Below, one piece after another: positions 1 through 8,254 of a stretch of DNA of 64,000 bases. The DNA comes from Flavobacterium aquidurense (GTDB taxonomy: Bacteria > Bacteroidota > Bacteroidia > Flavobacteriales > Flavobacteriaceae), in NCBI GenBank assembly GCA_900107365.1, contig FNPS01000009.1:62001-126000 (forward strand). The letters are read 5' to 3'. The position numbers and the translations under genes are program-made. The notes below the pieces were generated by a model, which saw only the letters and a program-made list of their open reading frames with translations, had not been told where the DNA came from and did not search any database. How positions within the stretch are numbered: the first letter of the stretch is position 1; every line of letters begins with the position of its first letter.

Positions 1-1
1 A

Positions 2-2356
2 CTTCCTGAAGATGTAAAATTATCATACGAATTTGACCAGTCGGTTTATGTAATCAACTCGGTGAAAAGTTTAATTACAGAGGGAATTATCGGTGCGGTT
101 TTAACCGGATTAATGGTTTTACTTTTCCTTGGCGACAGACGTGCGGCTTTGATCGTAATCTTAACCATCCCAATTTCGATTATTTCCGGAGTTTTATTCC
201 TGAAATTATTTGGGCAAACCATCAACTTAATGTCTTTAAGCGGATTGGCTTTGGCAATCGGAATTTTAGTGGATGAAAGTACCGTAACGATCGAAAATAT
301 TCACCAGCATCTCGACATGGGAAAACCCAAGGCACTCGCCATTTGGGATGCCTGTCAGGAAATTGCCTTGCCTAAATTATTGATCTTACTTTGTATACTA
401 GCGGTTTTTGCTCCGGCATTTACGATGGTTGGAATTCCGGGAGCGTTGTTCTTGCCATTGGCATTAGCAATTGGATTCTCAATGGTAATTTCATTTTTAC
501 TTTCGCAAACCTTTGTTCCCGTAATGGCGAACTGGTTAATGAAAGGACACGAGAAACACGAACATGGTCCGGAAATTACAGACGATGAAGCCGAATTTAA
601 CAAATGCGGATTAACACCCGAATCTGAGAAACAGTTAATCACGCAGAAAAAAGATTACGTTGAAAGAAACGACACAGATGGCAACGGAAAAATAGGTGCT
701 TTCGAGCGTTTCAGAATCCGATTCATGAGAACTTTAGATCGCTTGTTTCCATACAAAAAAGCAGCTGCTCTGATCTATCTTGTTTGTGCTACATTGCTTG
801 CGGTTACCTTTATTACATTCATCGGAAAAGATGTTTTCCCGAAAGTAAACTCAAGTCAGTTTCAGCTGAGAATGCGTGCTCCTGATGGAACCCGTTTAGA
901 GCGTACCGAAGAAAAAGCGATTATCGTTTTGAAGGAATTGCAAAAAATGGTCGGTAAAGAACATATCGGAATTTCGTCTGTATATGTAGGGCAACACCCT
1001 TCGTTGTTCTCGATTAACCCGATTTATTTGTTCATGGCTGGTTCTCACGAAGCAGTATTCCAGGTGAGTTTGAAAGAATATCACACGGATATGGATAACT
1101 TTAAAGACGATTTCAGAGCGCGAATTAAAAAAGTGTTGCCAGATGTAAAACTATCGTTTGAGCCAATCGAATTGACAGACAAAGTTTTGAGCCAGGGTTC
1201 TCCTACTCCAATTGAAGTTCGTATTGCCGGAAAAGACAAAAAACGAAATGAATTATACGCCAACAAAATTGTAGAAAAACTACAAAAAATAGCGTATTTC
1301 AGAGACGTTCAAATTGGTCAGCCAATTCATTATCCAGCAATGAATATTGATATTGACAGAACACGTGCTGCCGAATTAGGAGTTGATATGAATGATATTT
1401 CGAGATCACTTGTGGCTTCGACCTCATCTTCAAGATATACCGAGAAAAATACATGGGTTGACGAAAGAGCCGGATTGTCATACAACGTTCAGGTTCAGGT
1501 TCCGTTAAACCAAATGAAAAGCAAAACCGATATTGGAGAAATTCCGGTATTGAAAAACTCGCTTCGTCCTGTTTTAAGTGACGTGGCTAAAATTACACCC
1601 GGTTTTGTTAGCGGTGAAAATGACAATTTAGGGGCTATGCCATACATTACCGTTACAGCAAACATCTATCAGACCGATTTGGGGACGGCCTCAAAAGACG
1701 TAGCTGCAACAATAAGCTCATTGGGAGAATTACCGCGCGGTTTATTCATTAGCCCAATTGGTTTAAGTAAAGTATTGGAGGAAACATTAAGTAGTTTGCA
1801 AGTAGGATTATTGGTTGCCATCTTTGTAATCTTCTTAATGTTAGCCGCTAATTTCCAATCGTTCAAAGTGTCACTGGTTATTTTAACAACCGTTCCTGCG
1901 GTGGTTTTAGGAGCCCTATTAATGCTGACGATTACAGGTTCAACCCTAAACTTACAATCGTATATGGGAATCATCATGTCGGTTGGGGTTTCGATCGCAA
2001 ATGCCGTTTTATTGGTTACCAATGCCGAGCAATTGCGTAAGATAAACGGAAACGCCTTAGAGTCGGCTCGTGAAGCTGCGGCGCTGCGTCTTCGTCCGAT
2101 TATCATGACTTCGGTGGCGATGATTGCCGGAATGTTGCCAATGGCAATTGGTCATGGCGAAGGTGGCGATCAGGTTTCTCCTTTAGGAAGAGCGGTTATT
2201 GGAGGATTAATGTTCTCAACCTTTGCAGTTTTATTAATTTTACCGTTAATTTTTGCCTGGGCGCAAGAAAAAACAACGACACAATCGGTTTCTTTAGATC
2301 CTGAAGACGAAGAAAGCATCCATTATATCTCATCATTAAATAAGCCGAAAGTTTGA
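2..2356 (+). CDS. RND efflux permease, C-terminal part (5' end outside window)
   Basis: This is an inner-membrane proton-driven RND pump subunit. The frame is open to the left edge, so the GTG at 62 is an internal Val codon and not the start. The visible part begins just before TM2, with the motif LTGLMVLLFLGDRRA. TM4 carries GILVDEST, where the usual Asp-Asp proton-relay pair reads Asp-Glu. A cytoplasmic loop between TM6 and TM7 (about residues 165-230 counted from position 62) is His/Glu rich and contains a canonical EF-hand loop, DTDGNGKIGAFE (nt 671-706). The periplasmic porter domain and TM8-12 follow, with RLRPIIMTS near the end. An adaptor gene lies 113 bp downstream, so the order is permease then adaptor. 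An outer-membrane factor is not visible and may lie upstream. The substrate (drug or metal) cannot be decided. The family call is firm. Confidence 0.93.
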   Translation, partial: LPEDVKLSYEFDQSVYVINSVKSLITEGIIGAVLTGLMVLLFLGDRRAALIVILTIPISIISGVLFLKLFGQTINLMSLSGLALAIGILVDESTVTIENIHQHLDMGKPKALAIWDACQEIALPKLLILLCILAVFAPAFTMVGIPGALFLPLALAIGFSMVISFLLSQTFVPVMANWLMKGHEKHEHGPEITDDEAEFNKCGLTPESEKQLITQKKDYVERNDTDGNGKIGAFERFRIRFMRTLDRLFPYKKAAALIYLVCATLLAVTFITFIGKDVFPKVNSSQFQLRMRAPDGTRLERTEEKAIIVLKELQKMVGKEHIGISSVYVGQHPSLFSINPIYLFMAGSHEAVFQVSLKEYHTDMDNFKDDFRARIKKVLPDVKLSFEPIELTDKVLSQGSPTPIEVRIAGKDKKRNELYANKIVEKLQKIAYFRDVQIGQPIHYPAMNIDIDRTRAAELGVDMNDISRSLVASTSSSRYTEKNTWVDERAGLSYNVQVQVPLNQMKSKTDIGEIPVLKNSLRPVLSDVAKITPGFVSGENDNLGAMPYITVTANIYQTDLGTASKDVAATISSLGELPRGLFISPIGLSKVLEETLSSLQVGLLVAIFVIFLMLAANFQSFKVSLVILTTVPAVVLGALLMLTITGSTLNLQSYMGIIMSVGVSIANAVLLVTNAEQLRKINGNALESAREAAALRLRPIIMTSVAMIAGMLPMAIGHGEGGDQVSPLGRAVIGGLMFSTFAVLLILPLIFAWAQEKTTTQSVSLDPEDEESIHYISSLNKPKV

Positions 2357-2469
2357 AAGTCATAAAGCTGAAAGTCTCCCGCGGTGGAAATATTTTGAAA
2401 CACTGCTAGCCTTTCCGTTTATTTACTGAACAAGACATTACATTATATTCTATCATATAAAATCAAAAA

Positions 2470-3558
2470 ATGAAGACTAAAATATTACAATCAAGCGCGC
2501 TGTTTTTTGCAGCACTATTTTTCCTGAACAGCTGTAATTCTAAGAAAGAAGAAGCGCCTGTTGCAGAATTGGAACCTAAAACAGAAACGTTTCTGTTAGA
2601 AAAAGAAAAACTAACAACCGAATTGCGTTTGCCAGCCGAATTAACCGGTTTTCAACAAGTCGATTTGTATGCGAAAGTAAGCAGTTTCGTAAAAGTACTC
2701 AAAGTTGATATTGGTACTAAAGTAAAAAAAGGACAGCTTTTGATCGTTTTAGAAGCGCCTGAAATCAGTTCGCAACTGGCTGCAGCTGAATCAAGATTGA
2801 AATCGATGGAAGCGATTTACGCCACCAGCAAAAGTACGTACAACCGTTTGTACGAAACCAGCAAAGTAGAAGGAACAATTTCTAAAAATGATTTAGAAAT
2901 GGCCAGCGGAAAGAAAAATTCTGATTACGCACAATATCAGGCTGCGGTTGCAGGACACAAAGAAGTTTCGATTATGAGAGGTTATTTGGAGATTCGCGCT
3001 CCGTTTGATGGTGTTGTTGCAGCAAGAAATGTCAATTTAGGAACATTTGTTGGTCCGGCAGGAAAAGGTTCAGATTTGCCTTTATTGACGATTCAGCAGC
3101 AGGATAAATTGCGTTTGGCGGTTTCTGTTCCGGAATTGTACACGGGATATTTACACACTGGTGACGAAATGAGTTTTAATGTAAAATCATTACCGGAAAC
3201 GTTTAAAGCAACCATCACAAGAATGTCTGGCGCTTTAGATTTAAAATTGCGTTCTGAGCGCGTAGAAATGGATGTTCACAACACTAAAAAAGATTTATTA
3301 CCAGGAATGGTAGCCGAAGTTTTGTTACCGCTTAACGCGAAAGACAGCACCTTCGTAATTCCGAAAACGGCCTTGGTAAATGCAGCTGAAGGTACTTTTG
3401 TAATTAAAGTATTGGATCATAAAGCCACAAGAGTCAATGTAAAAAGAGGAAGAGAAATTGACGATAAAATCGAAATATTTGGCGACTTAAATCGCAAAGA
3501 CAAACTGGTAAAAATTGCCAGCGAAGAAACTAAGGAAGGCGATATCATAAACGAATAA
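2470..3558 (+). CDS. RND efflux periplasmic adaptor (membrane fusion lipoprotein)
   Basis: HlyD/AcrA-type adaptor that bridges the inner-membrane RND pump to an outer-membrane channel. The N-terminus is a lipoprotein signal peptide with lipobox FLNSC (Cys about residue 22), so the protein is probably tethered in the periplasm. A split lipoyl/barrel-sandwich domain (VDLYAKVSSFVKVLKVDIGTKV, later IRAPFDGVVAARN) flanks a helical hairpin at about residues 95-165. Beta-barrel and membrane-proximal domains follow. At 362 aa the length is normal for the family. It follows the permease gene by 113 bp on the same strand and ends before a strong terminator, so it is the last gene of that operon. Confidence 0.95.
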   Translation: MKTKILQSSALFFAALFFLNSCNSKKEEAPVAELEPKTETFLLEKEKLTTELRLPAELTGFQQVDLYAKVSSFVKVLKVDIGTKVKKGQLLIVLEAPEISSQLAAAESRLKSMEAIYATSKSTYNRLYETSKVEGTISKNDLEMASGKKNSDYAQYQAAVAGHKEVSIMRGYLEIRAPFDGVVAARNVNLGTFVGPAGKGSDLPLLTIQQQDKLRLAVSVPELYTGYLHTGDEMSFNVKSLPETFKATITRMSGALDLKLRSERVEMDVHNTKKDLLPGMVAEVLLPLNAKDSTFVIPKTALVNAAEGTFVIKVLDHKATRVNVKRGREIDDKIEIFGDLNRKDKLVKIASEETKEGDIINE

Positions 3559-3663
3559 CCTACGTTTTGCTTTCCGTTTAGTGATTACCAAAAACTGTAC
3601 GCAATTCATTGCGGCATTTTAAAATTAGATTTGGTTTTAAAATGTAAATTAAAATTTGCCTAA

Positions 3664-3696
3664 GAGGGCGGTGCTATCGGTACCGCCCTTTTTTTG
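3664..3696 (+). terminator. Rho-independent terminator of the RND operon
   Basis: GGGCGGT and ACCGCCC pair across a nine-base loop and are followed by a run of seven or more T. It lies about 105 bp after the adaptor stop codon. Confidence 0.9.
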
Positions 3697-4048
3697 TTTT
3701 CGTAAGTTGGGGAGGTTTTGGAAGTTTCACAGAGATTCGCTAAGATAGCACGGAGGTTCGCTAAGGTTTTTGTTATCATTTTTTGTCATCCTGATCCCGA
3801 GGCTTCGGGAGAAGGACCACACTAGAAGCTCTACAAAGATTGGCTAAGTTCTTTAATCAAAGCCGCAGAAATATTCGCGCAAAGACGCAAAGTCGCAAAG
3901 TTTTTCACTTCAAACTGTGAATTAAGTGTCCAAAGTTTTCTCATTTTTTGTCATTCCGAGGGACGAGGAATCCCCGCAAGTAGCTCAACAAAGATTGGAC
4001 TTTGGACTTTGGACTTTTGACTTTAGACTTTGACTTTAGACTTTGAAT
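3697..4048. repeat. Intergenic mosaic of short repeats (families A and E plus a GACTTT tract)
   Basis: There is no gene here. Fragments like gattcgctaag and cacaaagtc-type wording (family E) occur at 3720-3905. Two copies of family A follow: a divergent one at about 3783-3845 and a good one at 3947-3998 (core GTCATTCCGAGGGACGAGG, ending AACAAAGATTGG). A tract of about six near-copies of GACTTTRGA covers 3997-4047, next to the stop codon of the minus-strand gene. Confidence 0.75.
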
Positions 4049-4052
4049 TCAA

Positions 4053-4967
4053 TCACAACCCCAAACCAGGCAATACAAAAGACTTAGCATTAGAATGCAA
4101 CCTAATCCACAACCCCGGATTTTTATTCAATTGCTCTAAAGCTTCCACTTTATTCGAACTTAGTTTTGTATTAAGCACATTTGCATACGTTTGAATTTTA
4201 GCAGGAGCAGAATCGGCATCTACTACAGACTGAACGATTTTTTTGGCTTGTAATATCGCAGCCGGCCCTAAAGTGAGAATATATTCAGCAGATCGACATT
4301 CCTTTTCATCGTTTTCATTGATAAGGCTTCCTCCCGCTTTAAACTTGCTAATGTGGTGCTCCAAAATACTACTCGATATTGGAATTATCCCAGCAATATG
4401 ATGCGATTGCGCTCCAGAGAAAGGTTTAATATACGCCAAATGTGAAGCCTGATTTTCTTCCGGACCGTGACCAATAAAAAAGATATCTAAACCACCCAAT
4501 TCTTCCAATTTAGTCAAATACTCCACAAGTGCCGACTCTAAATCTTTTGTATCGGTTCGCATTGGTGTAAAGCTTTTTATCTTTTTGAAAAAGGCCTCAC
4601 CTAAAATACGCTCAAAATCCCTAACAAAACTTAAACCATTATTCATGCTCAAAGGAGCAAGTGCATCCTGAGTAAATACATTCAACCTCGCCAGTAGCTC
4701 ATCCTGTTCCGTTGACTTTGCTAACGCTCCCAACAAACGGTGTAACTCCTGAGCACCTCTCCCACCCAGAAGCGCAATATTAATATCACCTTCTTTTGAC
4801 TTCCCAGTACTATAAAGTTCATTTAACATCGCCTGACCCACTTCAGCTTCACTGTTAAGAATAGTGGGCGTTACGCCATAATCAGTAAAATCAAATTCTT
4901 GTTTGCTATTTTGAGACAACCATACCGTATTGTTGTCTTCATATCTTGTAAATTGTGAGTTGCTCAT
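4053..4967 (-). CDS. NagB / 6-phosphogluconolactonase-like sugar-phosphate isomerase family protein
   Basis: 304 aa. The start chosen is the ATG at 4965-4967. A longer reading to 5060 would run through a good promoter -7 box (5016-5023), so the extra 31 codons are unlikely to be translated. NIALLGGRGAQ resembles the phosphate-binding start of the NagB/6PGL fold. FIGHGPEENQASHLAYIKP resembles the NagB GIGxDGHIAFNEP catalytic segment, but with substitutions at the acid/base positions, so deaminase activity should not be assumed. Family members act on glucosamine-6-phosphate or 6-phosphogluconolactone in the cytosol. The gene is monocistronic, with repeats on both sides. The fold assignment is moderately sure and the substrate is unknown. 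Confidence 0.7.
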   Translation of the reverse strand: MSNSQFTRYEDNNTVWLSQNSKQEFDFTDYGVTPTILNSEAEVGQAMLNELYSTGKSKEGDINIALLGGRGAQELHRLLGALAKSTEQDELLARLNVFTQDALAPLSMNNGLSFVRDFERILGEAFFKKIKSFTPMRTDTKDLESALVEYLTKLEELGGLDIFFIGHGPEENQASHLAYIKPFSGAQSHHIAGIIPISSSILEHHISKFKAGGSLINENDEKECRSAEYILTLGPAAILQAKKIVQSVVDADSAPAKIQTYANVLNTKLSSNKVEALEQLNKNPGLWIRLHSNAKSFVLPGLGL

Positions 4968-5015
4968 TTTATTATAATTGCTTATTGGTTTTGATTCGTT
5001 ATCATGATGTAGCCA

Positions 5016-5023
5016 CAAATATA
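5016..5023 (-). promoter_or_regulatory. Flavobacterial -7 box (TATATTTG) for the NagB-like gene
   Basis: Read on the minus strand this matches TAnnTTTG and lies about 48 nt before the ATG at 4967. I see no clear TTG -33 element at the right distance. Confidence 0.5.
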
Positions 5024-5099
5024 AAACATAACTATAATATCTTTTGTTCCTCCGGAGCATCTCCCAAAAAACTCCTTAAGCATGATCTACTCGCACAGT

Positions 5100-5150
5100 T
5101 TGTCATTCTGAGGAACGAAGAATCCCCGCAAGTAGCTCGACAAAGATTGG
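5100..5150 (+). repeat. Family A intergenic repeat
   Basis: The core is TGTCATTCTGAGGAACGAAG, followed by ATCCCCGCAAGTAGCTCGAC and AAAGATTGG. It is nearly identical to copies at 3947-3998, 6941-6993 (inverted) and 31966-32073 (palindromic pair). Confidence 0.85.
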
Positions 5151-5180
5151 AATTTCGAATTTAATTATTAGAATTTTAAT

Positions 5181-5280
5181 AAGAAGCTATTTCCCGCTGT
5201 TCCTTCCAATCTTTTGTGGTGAACCCCACCACAAAAGGATTTTCCTCCCGACACTTCGGGGCCAACGGGGCTAGGGATCT
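5181..5280 (-). repeat. Family C structured repeat, copy 1
   Basis: Read on the minus strand it begins CTAGCCCCG and ends AGCGGGAAATAGCTTC. It encloses a hairpin in which AATCTTTTGTGGTG pairs with CACCACAAAAGGATT. The flanks match the other family C copies, but the hairpin sequence is its own. Confidence 0.8.
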
Positions 5281-5563
5281 TGTTTTCAGAAATAAGAATC
5301 AGGTATAATTACGTGATTGTTTAGCTTGGTAAATTTATATTTTTGATGGAAGATTTATATTAAGCAGGCATTATAATTATTGATTTAGATTACGTTCACG
5401 AGCGGGACGCTCGCGCCAGCAGGAGCTTATTTTGTTTTGGTCAAATTTAGGTGTTTTTGGGTTTTGGTATCGAGAGATACATAACACCCGCCAAGCAACC
5501 AAAAAACGTTTTGGCTTTTTATAATTTAGAAAATAACCTACATTAGCTTAATAAATTATTAAA
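5281..5563 (+). other. Intergenic region with family D repeat and a terminator-like hairpin
   Basis: No gene. It holds family D copy 1 at 5394-5417 and a hairpin at 5497-5520 (CCAAAA, AACG loop, TTTTGG, then CTTTTT) about 45 bp before the HEPN-like gene. The hairpin could end upstream transcription or attenuate the gene. Confidence 0.5.
5394..5417 (+). repeat. Family D repeat, copy 1
   Basis: The sequence centres on CGAGCG-GGA-CGCTCG, a short inverted repeat, preceded by CGTTCA. The same 24 bases occur in opposite orientation at 6404-6427, so the two copies bracket the HEPN-like gene. Confidence 0.8.
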
Positions 5564-6367
5564 ATGAAAGATAAACTTTTAAATATTATTAAGGCTTCTA
5601 AACTTAATTTAACAGATTTGTTAATAGTGATAGAAGGTGGTGAAGGAATGAAAGCTTCGTCATTTGATATTAATCCCAAAGATTTCTTAAGATTCGCTAG
5701 ACAAGACCTTTCAGATAGTAAAGATAGAGGTTATATTAACAGTTTGACAAATTCTAAAAGGGCTATAGATTGTCAAGTTGACGACTTGTTGGAAATTGTA
5801 GGTATCAAAATAAAAGATGAGAATAAAGATTTAGAAAATTTTGCCAAGTTATTTGATTTCGATGCAAATGATATTGCATTTAAACTTAAGTTGATACATA
5901 GTTTAAATCTTGCTCCCAGTTTACTAGTTTCCAAAGCAAGGACTATTAGAAATAAGCTAGAACATTACTATCAAATGCCAAAAGAGACTGAAGTTAAAGA
6001 AGCATTAGATGTAGCAGATTTATTTATACGTTCAATAGAAGGAAAAATCAGACTTCCTAATACTATGTTTTACATTACTGACTTTAATCAGTGTAAAGAA
6101 GAAAATAACTGGAAAGTATTTAAACATATACATTTCACCTACAACACTGAAAAGAATTTTTTTCATATTAGTTTAAGAGAACTTGACACAAGTAAAGATA
6201 GCATTGAGGAAATTACAATTTTTGCAAACGATAAGGAATACTGTGCATTGCTGAATATAATGTTTTCGAATGACGATGAAGCAACAGTAGATTACGCAGT
6301 AAAAAAATTATTGAAATTCATAGGTCATCCAATTCCGACTGAGAATGTAAATGTAGAACTTGGATAA
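5564..6367 (+). CDS. HEPN-like domain protein of unknown function
   Basis: 267 aa, with no signal peptide, so cytosolic. Residues about 45-165 are helical. They show a first helix pair (SKRAIDCQVDDLL) and then IRNKLEHYY, with R129 and H134 forming the Rx4H motif typical of HEPN RNase or nucleotide-binding domains. The remaining 100 residues are predicted mixed beta and match nothing I recognise. HEPN proteins often act as RNase toxins or in phage defence, but some are inactive, so the role here is inference. The gene is very AT-rich, stands alone, and is bracketed by inverted family D repeats (5394-5417 and 6404-6427), which suggests an accessory or mobile cassette. No minimal nucleotidyltransferase (MNT) partner is adjacent. 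Confidence 0.6.
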   Translation: MKDKLLNIIKASKLNLTDLLIVIEGGEGMKASSFDINPKDFLRFARQDLSDSKDRGYINSLTNSKRAIDCQVDDLLEIVGIKIKDENKDLENFAKLFDFDANDIAFKLKLIHSLNLAPSLLVSKARTIRNKLEHYYQMPKETEVKEALDVADLFIRSIEGKIRLPNTMFYITDFNQCKEENNWKVFKHIHFTYNTEKNFFHISLRELDTSKDSIEEITIFANDKEYCALLNIMFSNDDEATVDYAVKKLLKFIGHPIPTENVNVELG

Positions 6368-6403
6368 TTTTTTTTTTTGCACATAAGTTACACCCCCCCG
6401 CTA

Positions 6404-6432
6404 GCGCGAGCGTCCCGCTCGTGAACGCAAAG
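6404..6432 (-). repeat. Family D repeat, copy 2
   Basis: GCGCGAGCGTCCCGCTCGTG followed by AACGCAAAG. It is the reverse complement of 5394-5417 over at least 24 bp and contains CGAGCG-TCC-CGCTCG. Confidence 0.8.
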
Positions 6433-6443
6433 AATTTAAATTA

Positions 6444-6451
6444 TATATTTG
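6444..6451 (+). promoter_or_regulatory. -7 box (TATATTTG) upstream of the 136-aa gene
   Basis: Matches TAnnTTTG 26 nt before the ATG at 6477. It begins 12 bp after the family D repeat. No -33 TTG is evident. Confidence 0.45.
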
Positions 6452-6476
6452 TTTTAAATACTGCAAACAAAACCAA

Positions 6477-6887
6477 ATGATAAGAATCGAATTCGAAGAA
6501 CCCAATAAAGAAATCTGTACTTGTTGCAGCAATGAAATTGTAAAACTCACTAGATTTGTTTATAAAGACGAAGACGCATTTGCTATTTACTATTTAAAAT
6601 TTACAAAAGGGCATGACGACAAACATGCACTAGGAATAATTAGTATTGGCGATTGGGACACTGATGAACCAAAAAATAGATTTGCATTTCCATTTAGAAT
6701 TTGGACTAATGAAGATAATTATCAGGTTGGTTTAATGGATAAGGAAGATTCACCCTGGAAACAAGATTTACTTGGAAATATTTTAGATAGAAAAGAGGCA
6801 TTAGAACATTCTTGGATTCAGGAAGTATTTCATATTACAGATCATATTGTAGAGGAGGATGAAGTATTAAAAGAATATTTTAATTGA
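6477..6887 (+). CDS. Conserved hypothetical protein with CxC-C motif
   Basis: 136 aa and cytosolic (no signal peptide or TM). The N-terminus MIRIEFEEPNKEICTCCSNE contains three cysteines that could bind a metal. The middle (FRIWTNEDNYQVGLMDKED) has the look of a compact mixed alpha/beta protein. I recall similar stand-alone hypothetical proteins in Bacteroidota, often in accessory regions, but no function is known to me. A role as an immunity protein in a toxin gene graveyard is possible but not shown, since no toxin gene is in the window. Confidence 0.75.
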   Translation: MIRIEFEEPNKEICTCCSNEIVKLTRFVYKDEDAFAIYYLKFTKGHDDKHALGIISIGDWDTDEPKNRFAFPFRIWTNEDNYQVGLMDKEDSPWKQDLLGNILDRKEALEHSWIQEVFHITDHIVEEDEVLKEYFN

Positions 6888-6940
6888 TATTTTTTTTAGT
6901 ACTGCACCTGAAATCTTCGAAAAACCCACAATCAAAATCG

Positions 6941-6993
6941 CCAATCTTTGTCGAGCTACTTGCGAGGATTTCTCGTTCCTCGAAATGACAAAC
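6941..6993 (-). repeat. Family A intergenic repeat, inverted copy
   Basis: Read on the minus strand: TTTGTCATTTCGAGGAACGA, then GAAATCCTCGCAAGTAGCTC, ending CAAAGATTGG. Confidence 0.8.
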
Positions 6994-7023
6994 TAACGGA
7001 AAATATTCTTATGAAAATGACTG

Positions 7024-7106
7024 GCCTAGCCCCGATAGAAGTGGAAATCCTTTTGTGCCGGGGTTCGGCACAAAAGATTGTAGCGTATAGCGGGATCAGC
7101 TCCTAA
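7024..7106 (+). repeat. Family C structured repeat, copy 2
   Basis: Flanks are CTAGCCCCGATAGAAGTGG and AGCGTATAGCGGGATC, then AGCTCC. They enclose a hairpin in which CTTTTGTGCCG pairs with CGGCACAAAAG. Together with 6888-6940 (no feature seen) and the family A copy, it fills the gap before the next gene. Confidence 0.8.
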
Positions 7107-7214
7107 TTAAAATTGAAATTACAAAAAATCTAATCAAAGTTTACTGAAAAAGTGTTTTCTTTGATTGTATCAGAGAGTGAAACACTAGCTGGCTTTAAAT
7201 AAAAATCCTGCAAA

Positions 7215-7637
7215 ATGAAATGCATAAAAATTTTAATACTATTCTGTTTTTTAGCTTCTTCTAAAACTTGTTTTGCAGAAACCAAAACGGATACCATTAC
7301 GAACTGGCAGATTTATAAAGGTTCTGAATTATTGTTTCGTAGTAATCAATTCGATTGTTACAAACCTACCGGCGTTATAAAGAAAGTCGATGATTTTAAA
7401 GATTTCAGAGTTATCTTTTTTCGCGATACTCAATCCTTTGGAAAACAAAAAATACAATTCTTTAATGGAAAAAATTTAGTATCAGAATATAACTTTGAAA
7501 ATAACGAAGAATTAAAAATACCAAAAAGTGACATTCAAAAATTGTTTTCAAAAACCGAAACAAATTTAACAATTAAATATTTTGACGAGAAGGAGCCAAA
7601 AGGAATTTTATTGGGCTTTTTATTGTTAGAAAATTAG
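7215..7637 (+). CDS. Secreted hypothetical protein
   Basis: 140 aa. A clear Sec signal peptide (MKCIKILILFCFLASSKTCF, cleavage probably after Ala at about 21-22) points to the periplasm or outside. The mature part is about 118 residues with alternating hydrophobic residues, so probably beta-rich (DFRVIFFRDTQSFGKQKIQF). I do not recognise a family. It is low in GC and sits among other small secreted orphans. The frameshifted gene starts 46 bp downstream on the same strand. Confidence 0.7.
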   Translation: MKCIKILILFCFLASSKTCFAETKTDTITNWQIYKGSELLFRSNQFDCYKPTGVIKKVDDFKDFRVIFFRDTQSFGKQKIQFFNGKNLVSEYNFENNEELKIPKSDIQKLFSKTETNLTIKYFDEKEPKGILLGFLLLEN

Positions 7638-7683
7638 AAAAGTTTACTAGTGCAAACAGAGATACAACAATCTAATTTAAAAC

Positions 7684-8045
7684 ATGAAGAAAATAAATCA
7701 AATCATTCTAATTGCAATTATTATAATTGTTTGCGTTTTTGGGCTACGCGGAAAAATATCTGGTGAAAGTTCGATTCTAAAAAATGGAAAAATGCTGATT
7801 TAGATTTAGAAGACAATTGGTCATTACGCTGGGATATGATGAATAGTTTGCGAAACAATAATAACTTAATTGGAATGTCTAAAAGTCAAATCATAACTTT
7901 GTTAGGAAAACCAGACGAAAATCTAACAAAAGAAAATACTTTTAGATATTATCTAGGTTACACTCATACAGGAATAAATACAGGCTCACTAATTTTGAAG
8001 TTCGATAATGGAATTGTCTCTGAAGTAAGCGTGTGGCAAGGGTAA
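7684..8045 (+). pseudogene. BamE/SmpA-like small protein, disrupted by a one-base frameshift
   Basis: The ATG at 7684 opens a hydrophobic N-terminus (MKKINQIILIAIIIIVCVFG) that runs to a stop near 7803. The rest of the protein continues in another frame to 8045. Restoring one A in the run at 7766-7768 joins the two: the reading becomes GKISGE, KFDSKKWKNADLDLEDNW, SLRWDMMNSL and so on. The downstream part (LIGMSKSQIITLLGKPDENL, then FRYYLGY and ILKFDNGIVSEVSVW) resembles the BamE/SmpA fold. A protein translated only from 7836 would lack its anchor. Either the gene is recently broken or the base is a sequence error. Confidence 0.8.
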
Positions 8046-8254
8046 AAAATTCCAACCTTCTTATGAAACCAAGTCCTCTAATCCTTATGGCAGCGGCATC
8101 CTGTATGGTAGGGGGTAACCACAAAAGATACAGTGGACAATAAGTAAAAAATAATTTGCGAAACAACCTTTTTTATAGACACTTAAATATTTGATTTATT
8201 TAAAAAATATTTATTTCGACATTTGCAATTAATTGTAACAAAACCTAAATTGAA

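Noticed and set aside
1669..2106. 145-aa minus-strand ORF
   Set aside because: Shadow of the RND permease gene; its translation has no domain or signal and the plus frame is clearly real.
4968..5060. N-terminal extension of the NagB-like protein
   Set aside because: The extension contains the likely -7 promoter box and has no family similarity; the ATG at 4967 is better.
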